Counted from the first letter of the stretch, positions 16,396-23,836 are shown. The stretch: 37,706 bases of DNA from Pseudomonas fluorescens (GCF_902497785.1 NZ_CABVHK010000031.1:1-37706), one strand, 5' to 3'. The notes: a model not told the origin generated them from the letters alone. Program-made: numbers and translations.

Positions 16396-16902
16396 TTAGC
16401 CGCGTGCGGGCAATTTCCAGCTTGGCCGGATGAAGTGACAGGTGTAGCCGTCTGGCAGGCGTTCGAGGTAGTCCTGGTGTTCCGGTTCGGCTTCCCAGAA
16501 CGGCCCGGCCGGGGTGATTTCGGTCACCACTTTGCCAGGCCAGAGTCCAGACGCTTCGACGTCCGCCACGGTGTCTTCGGCAATTTTCCTCTGCGTGTCG
16601 CTGAGGTAGAAGAGGGCCGAACGGTAGCTGGCGCCGACATCGTTGCCCTGGCGATTTTGGGTGGTCGGGTCATGGATCTGGAAGAAAAATTCGAGGATCT
16701 GGCGGTAGCTGATCTGCTGCGGGTCGAACACGATTTCGATCGCTTCCGCGTGGTTGCCGTGGTTGCGATACGTCGCATTCGGCACCTCGCCTCCGGAGTA
16801 ACCCACCCGCGTGGACAACACGCCAGGGTAGCGGCGCAGCAGATCCTGCATGCCCCAGAAGCAGCCACCGGCCAGAATGGCGGTTTCGGTTTGCGTCGTC
16901 AT
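16396..16902 (-). CDS. msrA: Peptide methionine sulfoxide reductase MsrA
   Basis: Reduces the S-epimer of methionine sulfoxide in oxidised proteins. The 168-residue form is short compared with the 210-residue enterobacterial enzyme. Catalytic Cys14 lies in AGGCFWGMQDLL. VGYSGGEVPNATY, HAEAIEIVFDP and GNDVGASYRSALFY follow. The only other cysteine is Cys155 near the C terminus (GYTCHF), so the usual C-terminal resolving pair is absent and recycling may use Cys155 or thioredoxin directly. The ATG follows GAGAGGAA. It is the first gene of a minus-strand group with the NIPSNAP gene. Confidence 0.94.
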   Translation of the reverse strand: MTTQTETAILAGGCFWGMQDLLRRYPGVLSTRVGYSGGEVPNATYRNHGNHAEAIEIVFDPQQISYRQILEFFFQIHDPTTQNRQGNDVGASYRSALFYLSDTQRKIAEDTVADVEASGLWPGKVVTEITPAGPFWEAEPEHQDYLERLPDGYTCHFIRPSWKLPARG

Positions 16903-17236
16903 GGACGGTCATTCCTCTCAGTGTGTTGGCACGCTACTGATTTGCCGCTCGGGCTATTGAAGGGGCGAAGTAGCGGCCGCCCATCCGTGAGAATGCCACT
17001 CGATCCGGACCAATGCCACTGCGCGTCCACTCGTGCAGCCTGACAACCGAAAACAAACCGCGAGGGAAGGATGAAAATCTGCCTGGCCCAGTTTCAAAAA
17101 TAGCGACGCCCCATACCTCTGCGCGACACTCCGTATCCCTCTACGAAAATTACTTTCGTCTCGTTTGAAAATCACCTCTCGAAATGTTTTAAGAGTTTCA
17201 CAATCCATTCGACGTGACCCTTTCGAGGAGTACCGC
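16903..17236. other. Intergenic region between divergent msrA and permease
   Basis: This 334-base gap has no convincing gene. The part from 17100 to 17230 is less GC-rich and should carry the permease promoter. TTGAAA at 17165-17170 followed 17 bases later by TTTAAG is a weak sigma-70 candidate. The gene's ribosome site GAGGAG is at 17225-17230. I saw no operator matching a known gluconate repressor. Confidence 0.4.
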
Positions 17237-18586
17237 ATGACCCTGTCCTTCGGCTATTGGCTGCTGGTGTATGCCGCCATTGCCATCATCGCGCTGATCG
17301 TGTTGATCGCCCGTTACCGCCTCAATCCCTTCATCGTGATCACCCTGGTGTCCATCGGCCTGGCGCTGCTGGCCGGCATGCCGCCGTCCGGGGTGGTTGG
17401 CGCTTACGAGGCCGGGGTCGGCAAGACCCTGGGGCACATTGCGCTGGTGGTGGCGCTGGGGACGATGCTCGGCAAGATGATGGCCGAGTCCGGCGGCGCC
17501 GAGCAGGTGGCGCGGACCCTGATCGACCGTTTCGGCGAGAAGAACGCGCACTGGGCGATGGTCTGCATCGCGTTCCTGGTCGGCCTGCCGCTGTTTTTCG
17601 AAGTCGGTTTTGTGTTGCTGGTGCCAATCGCGTTTACCGTGGCGCGGCGTGTTGGCGTGTCGATCCTGATGGTCGGTTTGCCGATGGTCGCCGGGCTGTC
17701 GGTGGTGCATGCGCTGGTGCCGCCGCACCCGGCGGCGATGCTGGCGGTGCAGGTGTATCAGGCGTCGGTCGGGCAGACCTTGCTGTATGCGATTCTGATC
17801 GGCATTCCAACCGCGATCATCGCCGGTCCGCTGTACGCCAAATTCATCGTGCCGCGCATTCAACTGCCGGCGAAAAACCCGCTGGAACGCCAGTTCCTCG
17901 ACCGCGAGCCGCGCGACCGCCTGCCGGGTTTCGGCATCACCATGGCGACCATTCTGTTGCCGGTGGTGCTGATGCTGATCGGTGGTTGGGCCAACCTGAT
18001 TTCCACACCGGGCACCGGGTTCAACCAGTTCCTGTTGTTCATTGGCAACTCGGTGATCGCCTTGCTGCTGGCGACCTTGCTGAGCTTCTGGACCCTCGGC
18101 ATCGCTCAGGGCTTCAACCGCGAATCGATCCTCAAATTCACCAACGAATGCCTGGCGCCCACCGCCAGCATCACCTTGCTGGTGGGCGCCGGCGGTGGCT
18201 TGAACCGGATCCTGGTGGACGCCGGGGTCACCGACCAGATCGTCAGCCTGGCCCATGAATTTCACCTGTCGCCGCTGATCATGGGCTGGCTGTTTGCCGC
18301 GCTGATGCGCATCGCCACCGGCTCGGCCACGGTGGCCATGACCACCGCCTCGGGGATTGTCGCGCCGGTGGCCATTGGTCTGGGTTATCCGCATCCGGAA
18401 CTGCTGGTGCTGGCGACTGGCGCCGGGTCGGTTATCTTTTCCCACGTCAACGACGGCGGTTTCTGGTTGATCAAGGAATACTTCAACATGACCGTCACCC
18501 AGACCTTCAAGACCTGGACCGTGCTCGAGACCATTATTTCGGTGGTCGCGTTTGGTTTCACCGTGGGTCTTTCTTATCTGATTTAG
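17237..18586 (+). CDS. GntP-family gluconate/sugar-acid permease
   Basis: A 449-residue inner-membrane symporter with about 12-14 hydrophobic segments, the length of E. coli GntT and Pseudomonas gluconate permeases. Family blocks include GKTLGHIALVVALGTMLGKM, FFEVGFVLLVPIAFTVARR, LVPPHPAAMLAVQVY and MRIATGSATVAMTTASGI. The ATG at 17237 follows GAGGAGTACC. The substrate could be gluconate or another sugar acid. No gluconokinase or GntR-type regulator is next to it, unlike common gnt loci. The OprD-family porin gene follows after 138 bases and may provide the outer-membrane step. Confidence 0.9.
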   Translation: MTLSFGYWLLVYAAIAIIALIVLIARYRLNPFIVITLVSIGLALLAGMPPSGVVGAYEAGVGKTLGHIALVVALGTMLGKMMAESGGAEQVARTLIDRFGEKNAHWAMVCIAFLVGLPLFFEVGFVLLVPIAFTVARRVGVSILMVGLPMVAGLSVVHALVPPHPAAMLAVQVYQASVGQTLLYAILIGIPTAIIAGPLYAKFIVPRIQLPAKNPLERQFLDREPRDRLPGFGITMATILLPVVLMLIGGWANLISTPGTGFNQFLLFIGNSVIALLLATLLSFWTLGIAQGFNRESILKFTNECLAPTASITLLVGAGGGLNRILVDAGVTDQIVSLAHEFHLSPLIMGWLFAALMRIATGSATVAMTTASGIVAPVAIGLGYPHPELLVLATGAGSVIFSHVNDGGFWLIKEYFNMTVTQTFKTWTVLETIISVVAFGFTVGLSYLI

Positions 18587-18623
18587 CTCGATCGCTTGGC
18601 ATTTCTCACCGCCCTTGGTCAGC

Positions 18624-18656
18624 CATCGGGCGCGTCATTGTGCGCGCCGGTGATGG
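18624..18656 (+). promoter_or_regulatory. Intercistronic hairpin between permease and porin genes
   Basis: CATCGGGCGCG and CGCGCC-GGTGATG arms form a strong GC stem in the 138-base gap between the two genes. No T run follows, so it is more likely an mRNA-stabilising or partial stop structure than a full terminator. Confidence 0.4.
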
Positions 18657-18724
18657 GTGCCGGCGGCGGATTGCGATCGACCAGACACTCAAAATAAACA
18701 TAAAAAAATCACCTGGAGCACCGT

Positions 18725-20050
18725 ATGTTCAAGCGAGCAATTCCCACCGCACTCCTGTTGGCCACCGGTTCGATGTGCGCACAGGCAGCCGATCCTGCCG
18801 CGCACGGTTTCCTTGAGGACAGCAAAGCCACGCTGTCGATGCGCACGCTGTATTTCAACAGCGACAACCGCGATGGCGCGGCGGACCCGTCGAAAACCGA
18901 GGAAGCGGCCCAGGGTTTTGTGCTGCGCTACGAGTCCGGATTCACCCAAGGGTTGGTCGGGTTCGGCCTGGATGCGCAGGCGTTGCTCGGCGTTACGCTG
19001 GACAGCGGTGCGGGTCGTCACGTCGGCAGCGGCATGATCCCGACGGATGGCGACGGCGCTGCCGACGCCTGGAGCAGCTTTGGCCCCACGGCGAAAATGC
19101 GCATTGCCAAAACCGAGTTCCGCTACGGCACCTTGCTGCCGAAATTGCCGATCCTGCTGTCCAACGATGCCCGGGTATTGCCGCAATCGTTCACCGGTGC
19201 GCAGATCACCTCGAACGATATTGACGGGCTGATGCTGACCAGCGGGGTGCTCGAGCACGCAGTCGGTCGGGCTTCGACGGACCGCACCGGCCTCTCGGTT
19301 CCGGGCGCCACACAGGACAGCAACAAGTTCTACTTCGCCGGGGGTGACTATTTCATCACCAAGGACTTGAAGGCGCAGTACTACTTCGCGCAGATGGAAG
19401 ACTTCTACAACCAGAACTTCTTCGGCCTGACGCATGTGCTGCCGATTGACAGCAAAAGCTCGTTCACCACCGACTTGCGTTACTTCCGTACCACCTCCGC
19501 CGGTGCCAACAGCTCCGCCGCTGGCCGGGCACAGGGTTATCGCACCTCGGGTTATACCGAAGACAACAATGGTGAAATCGATAACAACACCTGGGTGGCG
19601 ATGGTCACGTATGCGAACGGCGGCCACTCGGTTGCGCTGGGGCATCAGCAGGTGGGGGACGGCAGCAACTTTGTTCAGCCCAACCAGGGCAGCCTGGTCG
19701 ATAAAGGGGCGGGTGGCGGGAGTGTTTACCTGCCTACGGACCGGATGATCCAGAGTTTTACCCGTGCGGGTGAGCAGACGAATTTTGCGCAGTATTCGTA
19801 TGACTTCGCGCCGATGGGCATACCGGGGTTGAAGGCGTCGATCGCGTATTTGAAGGGGACGGATATCAAGGTTAATAATGGCGCTGATCAGTCTGAGTGG
19901 GAGCGGGATATGACGCTCGACTATGTGTTGCAGTCTGGGGCGCTCAAGGGGTTGGGGTTCAGTTTGCGCAATGGGCAATCGAATACGGATGCCGGGCGGG
20001 ATGTGGATCAGAATCGCTTTATCGTTAATTACACGGTTTCGTTGTTGTAA
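18725..20050 (+). CDS. OprD-family outer-membrane porin
   Basis: A 441-residue outer-membrane channel for small nutrients. It has a signal peptide of about 22 residues (ALLLATGSMCAQAA), then AHGFLEDSKATLSMRTLYF, the typical OprD N terminus, and alternating beta-strand pattern throughout. QNRFIVNYTVSLL ends the chain in the way of OprD proteins. The ATG follows CTGGAGCACC. Position after the GntP permease suggests a shared sugar-acid substrate; this is inference. OprD subfamily members take amino acids or carboxylates and the exact type cannot be assigned. The last 350 bases are unusually rich in G. Confidence 0.9.
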   Translation: MFKRAIPTALLLATGSMCAQAADPAAHGFLEDSKATLSMRTLYFNSDNRDGAADPSKTEEAAQGFVLRYESGFTQGLVGFGLDAQALLGVTLDSGAGRHVGSGMIPTDGDGAADAWSSFGPTAKMRIAKTEFRYGTLLPKLPILLSNDARVLPQSFTGAQITSNDIDGLMLTSGVLEHAVGRASTDRTGLSVPGATQDSNKFYFAGGDYFITKDLKAQYYFAQMEDFYNQNFFGLTHVLPIDSKSSFTTDLRYFRTTSAGANSSAAGRAQGYRTSGYTEDNNGEIDNNTWVAMVTYANGGHSVALGHQQVGDGSNFVQPNQGSLVDKGAGGGSVYLPTDRMIQSFTRAGEQTNFAQYSYDFAPMGIPGLKASIAYLKGTDIKVNNGADQSEWERDMTLDYVLQSGALKGLGFSLRNGQSNTDAGRDVDQNRFIVNYTVSLL

Positions 20051-20083
20051 CCGGGGGGGATTGGGTTTGGGGTGGGGTTGGGG

Positions 20084-20433
20084 TACATATCCGTTTCTTG
20101 GGTCACGGCGGCTATTGGTTTCGCCCTTACGGCGAGTCACTTTTGAAAAGCGCAAAAGTAACCCAAACGCTCTTGCCCCACCACTCGGCACCTCGCTCTG
20201 GCTCGGTGTGCCCGAACGAAGGCATTGCTCCGCGGGTCGCCGCGAAGGGCCATCCCTGGCCCAGCGCGGCTAAACCGGCATCCTTGCCGGTTTCCCCGCT
20301 GCGCAATGCCTGCGTTCGGCCAGCGTGGTTTAACGGGGCGCCTCAGATCAAAATCAAAATCAAAATCAAAATCACAACCGCGGCGGCCTTTGGGCCGACC
20401 GTGGCATCAAGCGGGCGCGCTTCGCTGATTTGA
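20084..20433 (+). repeat. Dispersed structured repeat, copy A
   Basis: About 350 bp, beginning at TACATATCCGTT and ending near GCTGATTTGA. Core landmarks are TTGGTTTCGCCCTTACGG, a hairpin ACTTTTG...CAAAAGT, and CCCACCACTCGGCACC. A 16-base outer stem (20213-20228 with 20303-20318, one mismatch) encloses three perfect hairpins at 20231-20244, 20247-20262 and 20272-20293. A tract of four ATCAAA-type units follows near 20346. It starts 33 bases after the porin stop. Confidence 0.9.
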
Positions 20434-20462
20434 GCGTGCGCACATTATGAATATGCACTGTT

Positions 20463-20578
20463 CCCCTGTGGGAACGAGCCTGCTCGCGAAGGCGGCCTCA
20501 TAGTCGACACATCTCCCGCAGATGTACCCGGATTCTGTGGGAGCGGCGGTGCGACGATTCGACTTGCCCGCGATGGCG
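20463..20578. repeat. Degenerate REP cluster
   Basis: One REP-like unit (CTGTGGGAACGAGCCTGCTC) at about 20465-20490 and a second direct unit at 20536-20578 (GTGGGAGCGG then TTGCCCGCGATGG) in which the centre is replaced by about 17 bases, CGGTGCGACGATTCGAC. Unlike the other pairs here the two units are not a clean inverted pair. Confidence 0.65.
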
Positions 20579-20608
20579 GTGTGTCAGGCGACGAGTTTTT
20601 TGAGGGTG

Positions 20609-20943
20609 TACATATCCATTTTTGCGGTAACGGCCACTATTGGTTTCGCCCTTACGGCGAGTCACTTTGAAAAGCGCAAAGTAACCCAACGCTCTTGCCC
20701 CACCACTCGGCACCTCGCTCTGGCTCGGTGTGCCCGAACGAAGGCATTACTCCGCGGGTCGCCGCGAAGGGCCATCCCTGGCCCAGCGCGGCTAAACCGG
20801 CATCCTTGCCGGTTTCCCCGCTGCGCAATGCCTGCGTTCGGCCAGCGTGGTTTTACGGGGCGCCTCAGATCAAAATCAAAATCACAACCGCGGCGGCCTG
20901 CGGGCCGGCCGGGGTATCAAGCGGGCGCGCTTCGCTGGTTTGA
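20609..20943 (+). repeat. Dispersed structured repeat, copy B
   Basis: About 335 bp and closely related to copy A in the same orientation. The hairpin arms are one base shorter (ACTTTG...CAAAGT) and the following AACCCAAAC is shortened to AACCCAAC. It has two ATCAAA-type units instead of four. The outer stem and the three internal hairpins are kept. Confidence 0.9.
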
Positions 20944-20973
20944 TCGTGTACAACCTATGGCTTGATGCAAATC

Positions 20974-21068
20974 CCCTGTGGGAGCGAGCTTGCTCGCGAT
21001 AGCGATTTATTATCCAGCAACGATGTCGGCTGACCCTCCGCTATCGCGAGCAAGCTCGCTCCCACAGG
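20974..21068. repeat. REP pair (GGGAGCGAGCTTGCTCGC type)
   Basis: The left arm at 20974-21004 contains GAGCGAGCTTGCTCGCGATA and the inverted right arm at 21039-21068 contains TATCGCGAGCAAGCTCGCTC. About 34 bases separate them. It lies between repeat copies B and C. Confidence 0.88.
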
Positions 21069-21125
21069 TGATTGTTGTTGGCCACGGTATTGGTGTTCAG
21101 CGCCGATGATTTGGTCGAACTACCC

Positions 21126-21423
21126 GTCAGGTCGGCCCGAAGGCCGCCTCGGTTTTGATTTTGATCCAGGCGCCCCGTTAACCACGCTGGCCGAACGCAG
21201 GCATTGCGTAGCGGGGAAACCGGCAAGGATGCCGGTTTAGCCGCGCTGGGCCAGGGATGGCCCATCGCGGCGACCCGCGGAGCAATGCCGGAGTGAGGGC
21301 ACACCGAGCCCCGGCGAGGTGCCGAGTGGTGGGGCAAGAGCGTTGGGTTACTTTGCGCTTTTCAAAGTGACTCGCCGTAAGGGCGAAACCAATATCAGCC
21401 GTTACCTAAAAAACGGATATACA
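21126..21423 (-). repeat. Dispersed structured repeat, copy C (inverted)
   Basis: About 298 bp on the minus strand, reading from GTATATCCGTT at the right end to GGTCGGCCCGAAGG-like sequence at the left. It has the short hairpin arms of copy B but the CTCACTCC variant of the outer stem seen in copy E. Only the inner 8 bases of the outer stem still pair. The terminal GCGGGCGCGCTTCGC part seen in A, B and D is absent or replaced. Confidence 0.88.
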
Positions 21424-21508
21424 CCCAATCCCAATCCCAATCCCACTCCCAATCCAAACACCACCCACCAGCACCCAAACACCACCCACCAGCACCCAAA
21501 CGTCACCC
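21424..21508. repeat. Tandem simple repeats
   Basis: First about five units of a 6-base repeat (CCCAAT type, 21426-21455, one unit varied). Then two perfect copies of a 21-base unit starting AAACACCACCC at 21456-21476 and 21477-21497, followed by a partial third. The plus strand is C-rich with almost no G. Confidence 0.8.
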
Positions 21509-21535
21509 CCCAACCCCTCACTCATCAATCCATTG

Positions 21536-21569
21536 GAACTCCCGCATCCTCCCTTCGTCATCTGAACTG
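21536..21569 (+). promoter_or_regulatory. Possible AlgU-like promoter of the membrane-protein operon
   Basis: GGAACTC at 21535-21541 followed 16 bases later by TCATC, and a nearby TCTGA at 21561, resemble AlgU elements (GAACTT-N16/17-TCTGA) but no pairing has both good boxes and ideal spacing. It precedes a set of genes of stress type. Motif reading only. Confidence 0.25.
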
Positions 21570-21636
21570 AGGGGGTGCTACGGGCAATTCGTGGCGAACC
21601 CGACAACGCTTCTTCATCCAGAAGGCGAGGGACGAC

Positions 21637-22272
21637 ATGAACACTTCAGACAACACCACGGGGAATCAGCAGAACCCCGGAAAACCGGAGCATGATTTTC
21701 AACACTTGAAGGAGGACGTGACAGAAGCACTCGGCGGCGCCCGACAACAGGCAGACGCGCAGTTCGGCCAATACCGCGACACTGCGGCCGACCAGATCGA
21801 AGCCCTGGCCAAAGGCGCGAAATCGATGGTGTCCGAACTGGAAAGCAAGGACACCCTCGGCATGTCCGACTACCTGGCCGACATGGCCGAATCCATGAGT
21901 GGCTTGGCCGGCAACCTGCGCGGCAAAAGCGCCGAACAGCTGCTGCACGACGGCGCTGACCTGGCGCGCAACAACCCCGCACTGTTCATTGCCGGCAGCA
22001 TCGCGTTGGGCTTTGGCCTGTCGCGGTTTCTCAAGGCTGGCAGCGCTCCTGCATCGACGGCGTCTCACGATCCCGGCGAAGGCCGCGCCATGCCACCGTC
22101 TGGCGGGTTTGGCGCGCAACGACCCTATGAAACATCCGTGCCGCCGAACAGCCAACAAGGTTCTGGCCTGGCAACGGGCATTACCCCGGCCTCGCCAGGT
22201 GAGCATGACCATCCATCAGACTTCGCGACGACCTCGACACCAGGTCAGCCCCCCTTTAAAGGAGCACTGTGA
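21637..22272 (+). CDS. DUF883/ElaB-YqjD-like membrane-anchored protein
   Basis: A 211-residue protein with a hydrophilic helical first half, one membrane segment at about 114-132 (NNPALFIAGSIALGFGLSRF) and a Pro/Ser/Gly-rich tail. The arrangement of amphipathic helix followed by N-N-P and a Gly-rich helix resembles the DUF883 proteins ElaB and YqjD, which are inner-membrane proteins induced in stationary phase. Here the tail after the helix is much longer than in those. The ATG follows AGGCGAGGGACGAC. Its TGA overlaps the next ATG. Specific function unknown. Confidence 0.75.
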   Translation: MNTSDNTTGNQQNPGKPEHDFQHLKEDVTEALGGARQQADAQFGQYRDTAADQIEALAKGAKSMVSELESKDTLGMSDYLADMAESMSGLAGNLRGKSAEQLLHDGADLARNNPALFIAGSIALGFGLSRFLKAGSAPASTASHDPGEGRAMPPSGGFGAQRPYETSVPPNSQQGSGLATGITPASPGEHDHPSDFATTSTPGQPPFKGAL

Positions 22273-22703
22273 TGAACAGAGAAGACCAAGGTTTACCAGG
22301 CTCGAGACCCGTCCCCGTCGTGGATCATGATCCGTCGGTCGTCGGCCTGCTACGTCAGTTGTCACGCGAAGTGCCCGAGTTGTTCAGCAAGGAACTGGCG
22401 CTGGCCAAGGCCGAGTTGCAGGCCAGCCTCACCACTCTCAAGGCCGGTATCGCTGGCGTGGCGGGTGGCGCCATTGTGCTGCTGGCGGGGTTCATCATCC
22501 TGCTGATGTCCGCAGTCTATGGCTTGAGCATGGTGATGGCGCCGTGGCTGGCTGCGTTGATTGTCGGCGTAGTGGTGATGATCATCGGGTTTGCCATGCT
22601 GCAATCCGGAAAAAAACAGTTCGAGCCATCCAACTTCAAGCCAGATCGCACGCTGGACGCCTTGAATAAAGACCAGGACGCGCTGCGGAGGAAAGTCTCA
22701 TGA
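22272..22703 (+). CDS. DUF1469/YqjE-like (phage holin superfamily 3-6) membrane protein
   Basis: A 143-residue inner-membrane protein with a charged N-terminal helix (LLRQLSREVPELFSKELALA) and two membrane segments at about 59-83 and 90-111. This is the layout of the YqjE/DUF1469 family, named after holins but not known to lyse cells. ATG 22272 overlaps the previous stop (TGATG) and sits behind AAAGGAG; a GTG three bases earlier is less likely. In E. coli yqjE follows yqjD, so the order here parallels yqjD-yqjE. Its stop overlaps the next start. Confidence 0.85.
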   Translation: MNREDQGLPGSRPVPVVDHDPSVVGLLRQLSREVPELFSKELALAKAELQASLTTLKAGIAGVAGGAIVLLAGFIILLMSAVYGLSMVMAPWLAALIVGVVVMIIGFAMLQSGKKQFEPSNFKPDRTLDALNKDQDALRRKVS

Positions 22704-23530
22704 ACAGCGAATTCGATACCGAAGCAGCGAAAAGCCCGGAAACCATCGAGCGTGAAATCGACGCGCAGCGGGCGAGTATCGGCAACATTGTCGATGCGCT
22801 GGAAAGCAAGTTCACCCCCGGTCAGATGTTCGATCAGGCCATCGGCTTGATGCAGAGCAACGGCACGACGTTCCTGACCAACCTCGGTACCAGCGTGCGC
22901 AACAACCCGGTGCCTGCCGTACTGACGTCGGTCGGTTTGTTGTGGATGATGATGAGCCAGAATCGCCCGCCGGTTCCCCACCCGGGCTATCGAAGCGGCC
23001 CGGATCAGGGTGGCGTGGGTGAGTGGGCCGAAGGGCTGGCAGACAGTTTCGACGGCGCGCGCGAGCATCTGCACCAGACCGCTGACAGCCTTAAAGAGGG
23101 CTACCAGAGCGTCAAGGGCAAGGCTTCGCACTTGGGCGATAACCTCGGCGCGGCCAGCGAAAACATCAGCCATGCCGTGCATGATGCCGGCGACCGCCTG
23201 ATGCGCAGCACGCAAGTGATGAGCAACCAGTTCAATCAGTTGCTCAAGGAGCAGCCGCTGATGGTGGCGGCGGCGGGTATCGCGTTGGGCGCCATGATCG
23301 GTGCGGCATTCCCTTCGACGGCGACCGAGCAACGCTATCTGGGCAAGACCAGTGCGGACCTGACCGACAAGGTCAAGCAACAGGCGCGGGAGGGTTATGA
23401 AGCGGTGCGCGATACCGTGACCAAAACCACGGATCATGCGGATGCGCCGGCCAAACCGGGTGGTGAGCAACGCACCGCCTCCGACTCGTCAGCGGACCTG
23501 TCTCAAGGATTGGGAACCCCACAGGCGTGA
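22700..23530 (+). CDS. DUF3618-domain membrane protein
   Basis: A 276-residue protein. The N-terminal SPETIEREIDAQRASIGNIV at 12-31 is the DUF3618 signature, followed by KFTPGQMFDQ. A first membrane segment is at about 68-86 (NNPVPAVLTSVGLLWMMM) and a second at about 186-205 (QPLMVAAAGIALGAMIGAAF), which resembles a DUF883 tail. The 95 residues between are helical and charged, with repeated Gly and Ala. ATG 22700 overlaps the preceding TGA (ATGA) and has the strong site GGAGGAAAG. A strong terminator follows at once, so it ends the three-gene operon. Function unknown; envelope stress is inferred. Confidence 0.82.
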   Translation: MNSEFDTEAAKSPETIEREIDAQRASIGNIVDALESKFTPGQMFDQAIGLMQSNGTTFLTNLGTSVRNNPVPAVLTSVGLLWMMMSQNRPPVPHPGYRSGPDQGGVGEWAEGLADSFDGAREHLHQTADSLKEGYQSVKGKASHLGDNLGAASENISHAVHDAGDRLMRSTQVMSNQFNQLLKEQPLMVAAAGIALGAMIGAAFPSTATEQRYLGKTSADLTDKVKQQAREGYEAVRDTVTKTTDHADAPAKPGGEQRTASDSSADLSQGLGTPQA

Positions 23531-23531
23531 C

Positions 23532-23570
23532 AAAAAAGCGGGAGGTCCGCAATGGACCTCCCGCTTTTTA
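23532..23570. terminator. Bidirectional rho-independent terminator
   Basis: AAAAAAGCGGGAGGTCC and GGACCTCCCGCTTTTT form a perfect stem of more than 12 pairs with a 5-base loop, with A and T runs on either side. It separates the convergent DUF3618 gene and the small acidic protein gene. Confidence 0.95.
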
Positions 23571-23596
23571 TTGGCCTGAAAACACGTCAAGTCTGG

Positions 23597-23836
23597 CTAG
23601 TTACCGTCGGCCACCTTGCGTTCTATCTCGGCTGTTTTTCGATTGAGCTCCTCGACGTCCTGCTCCTTGGTTCGGGTGGAGGAGGGCGTAATGGTTTGAT
23701 CGACCCCTTCGGTGTCCCGGTCCGTATCCTGCAGATCCCTCTCGACCACATTCACCGGTTTGCCCGAGGTGTCGGTGGGCGGAGCATTTGACGGTGCCGG
23801 CGAGTCGAGTGCGTTATCACGGTCATCAGTGTTCAT
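23597..23836 (-). CDS. Small acidic hydrophilic protein
   Basis: A 79-residue protein rich in Asp, Glu, Thr and Pro with no hydrophobic segment, probably largely disordered until a helical C terminus (TKEQDVEELNRKTAEIERKV). The ATG at 23836 follows ACGGAGGTACGC, a very good ribosome site, which decides the start over in-frame ATGs at 23863 and 23905. No family is recognised. Its position between the membrane-protein operon and the manganese catalase suggests membership of the same stress block. Confidence 0.75.
   Translation of the reverse strand: MNTDDRDNALDSPAPSNAPPTDTSGKPVNVVERDLQDTDRDTEGVDQTITPSSTRTKEQDVEELNRKTAEIERKVADGN

Larger units (their letters stand above)
20051..21636. other. Gene-free repeat cluster of 1.6 kb
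   Basis: No credible protein gene lies between the porin and the stress block. The region holds repeat copies A (20084-20433, +), B (20609-20943, +) and C (21126-21423, -), two REP clusters between them, and tandem simple repeats after C. Open frames of 60-150 codons inside the copies translate to the same low-complexity peptide (with IKIKIK) in different places and are judged spurious. The last 100 bases carry the promoter region of the gene at 21637. Confidence 0.85.

Noticed and set aside
17198..18445. 415-codon open frame on the minus strand
   Set aside because: It is antisense to the GntP permease and rich in His, Gln, Arg and Asp, as expected of the complement of a membrane-protein gene.
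18689..20191. 500-codon open frame on the minus strand
   Set aside because: It is antisense to the OprD-family porin, has a biased composition and no domain is recognised.
20463..21068. Possible CRISPR array
   Set aside because: The repeated units are REP pairs in inverted orientation with irregular spacing, there are no regular repeat-spacer units and no cas genes.
21041..21337. Protein-coding frame in repeat copy C and the like in A, B and D
   Set aside because: The same peptide appears in every copy with no ribosome site and with frame changes between copies. The region is better explained as a structured repeat.
22272..22703. Phage remnant because of the holin-type protein
   Set aside because: The protein belongs to the YqjE group of ordinary membrane proteins, and no other phage gene is present.
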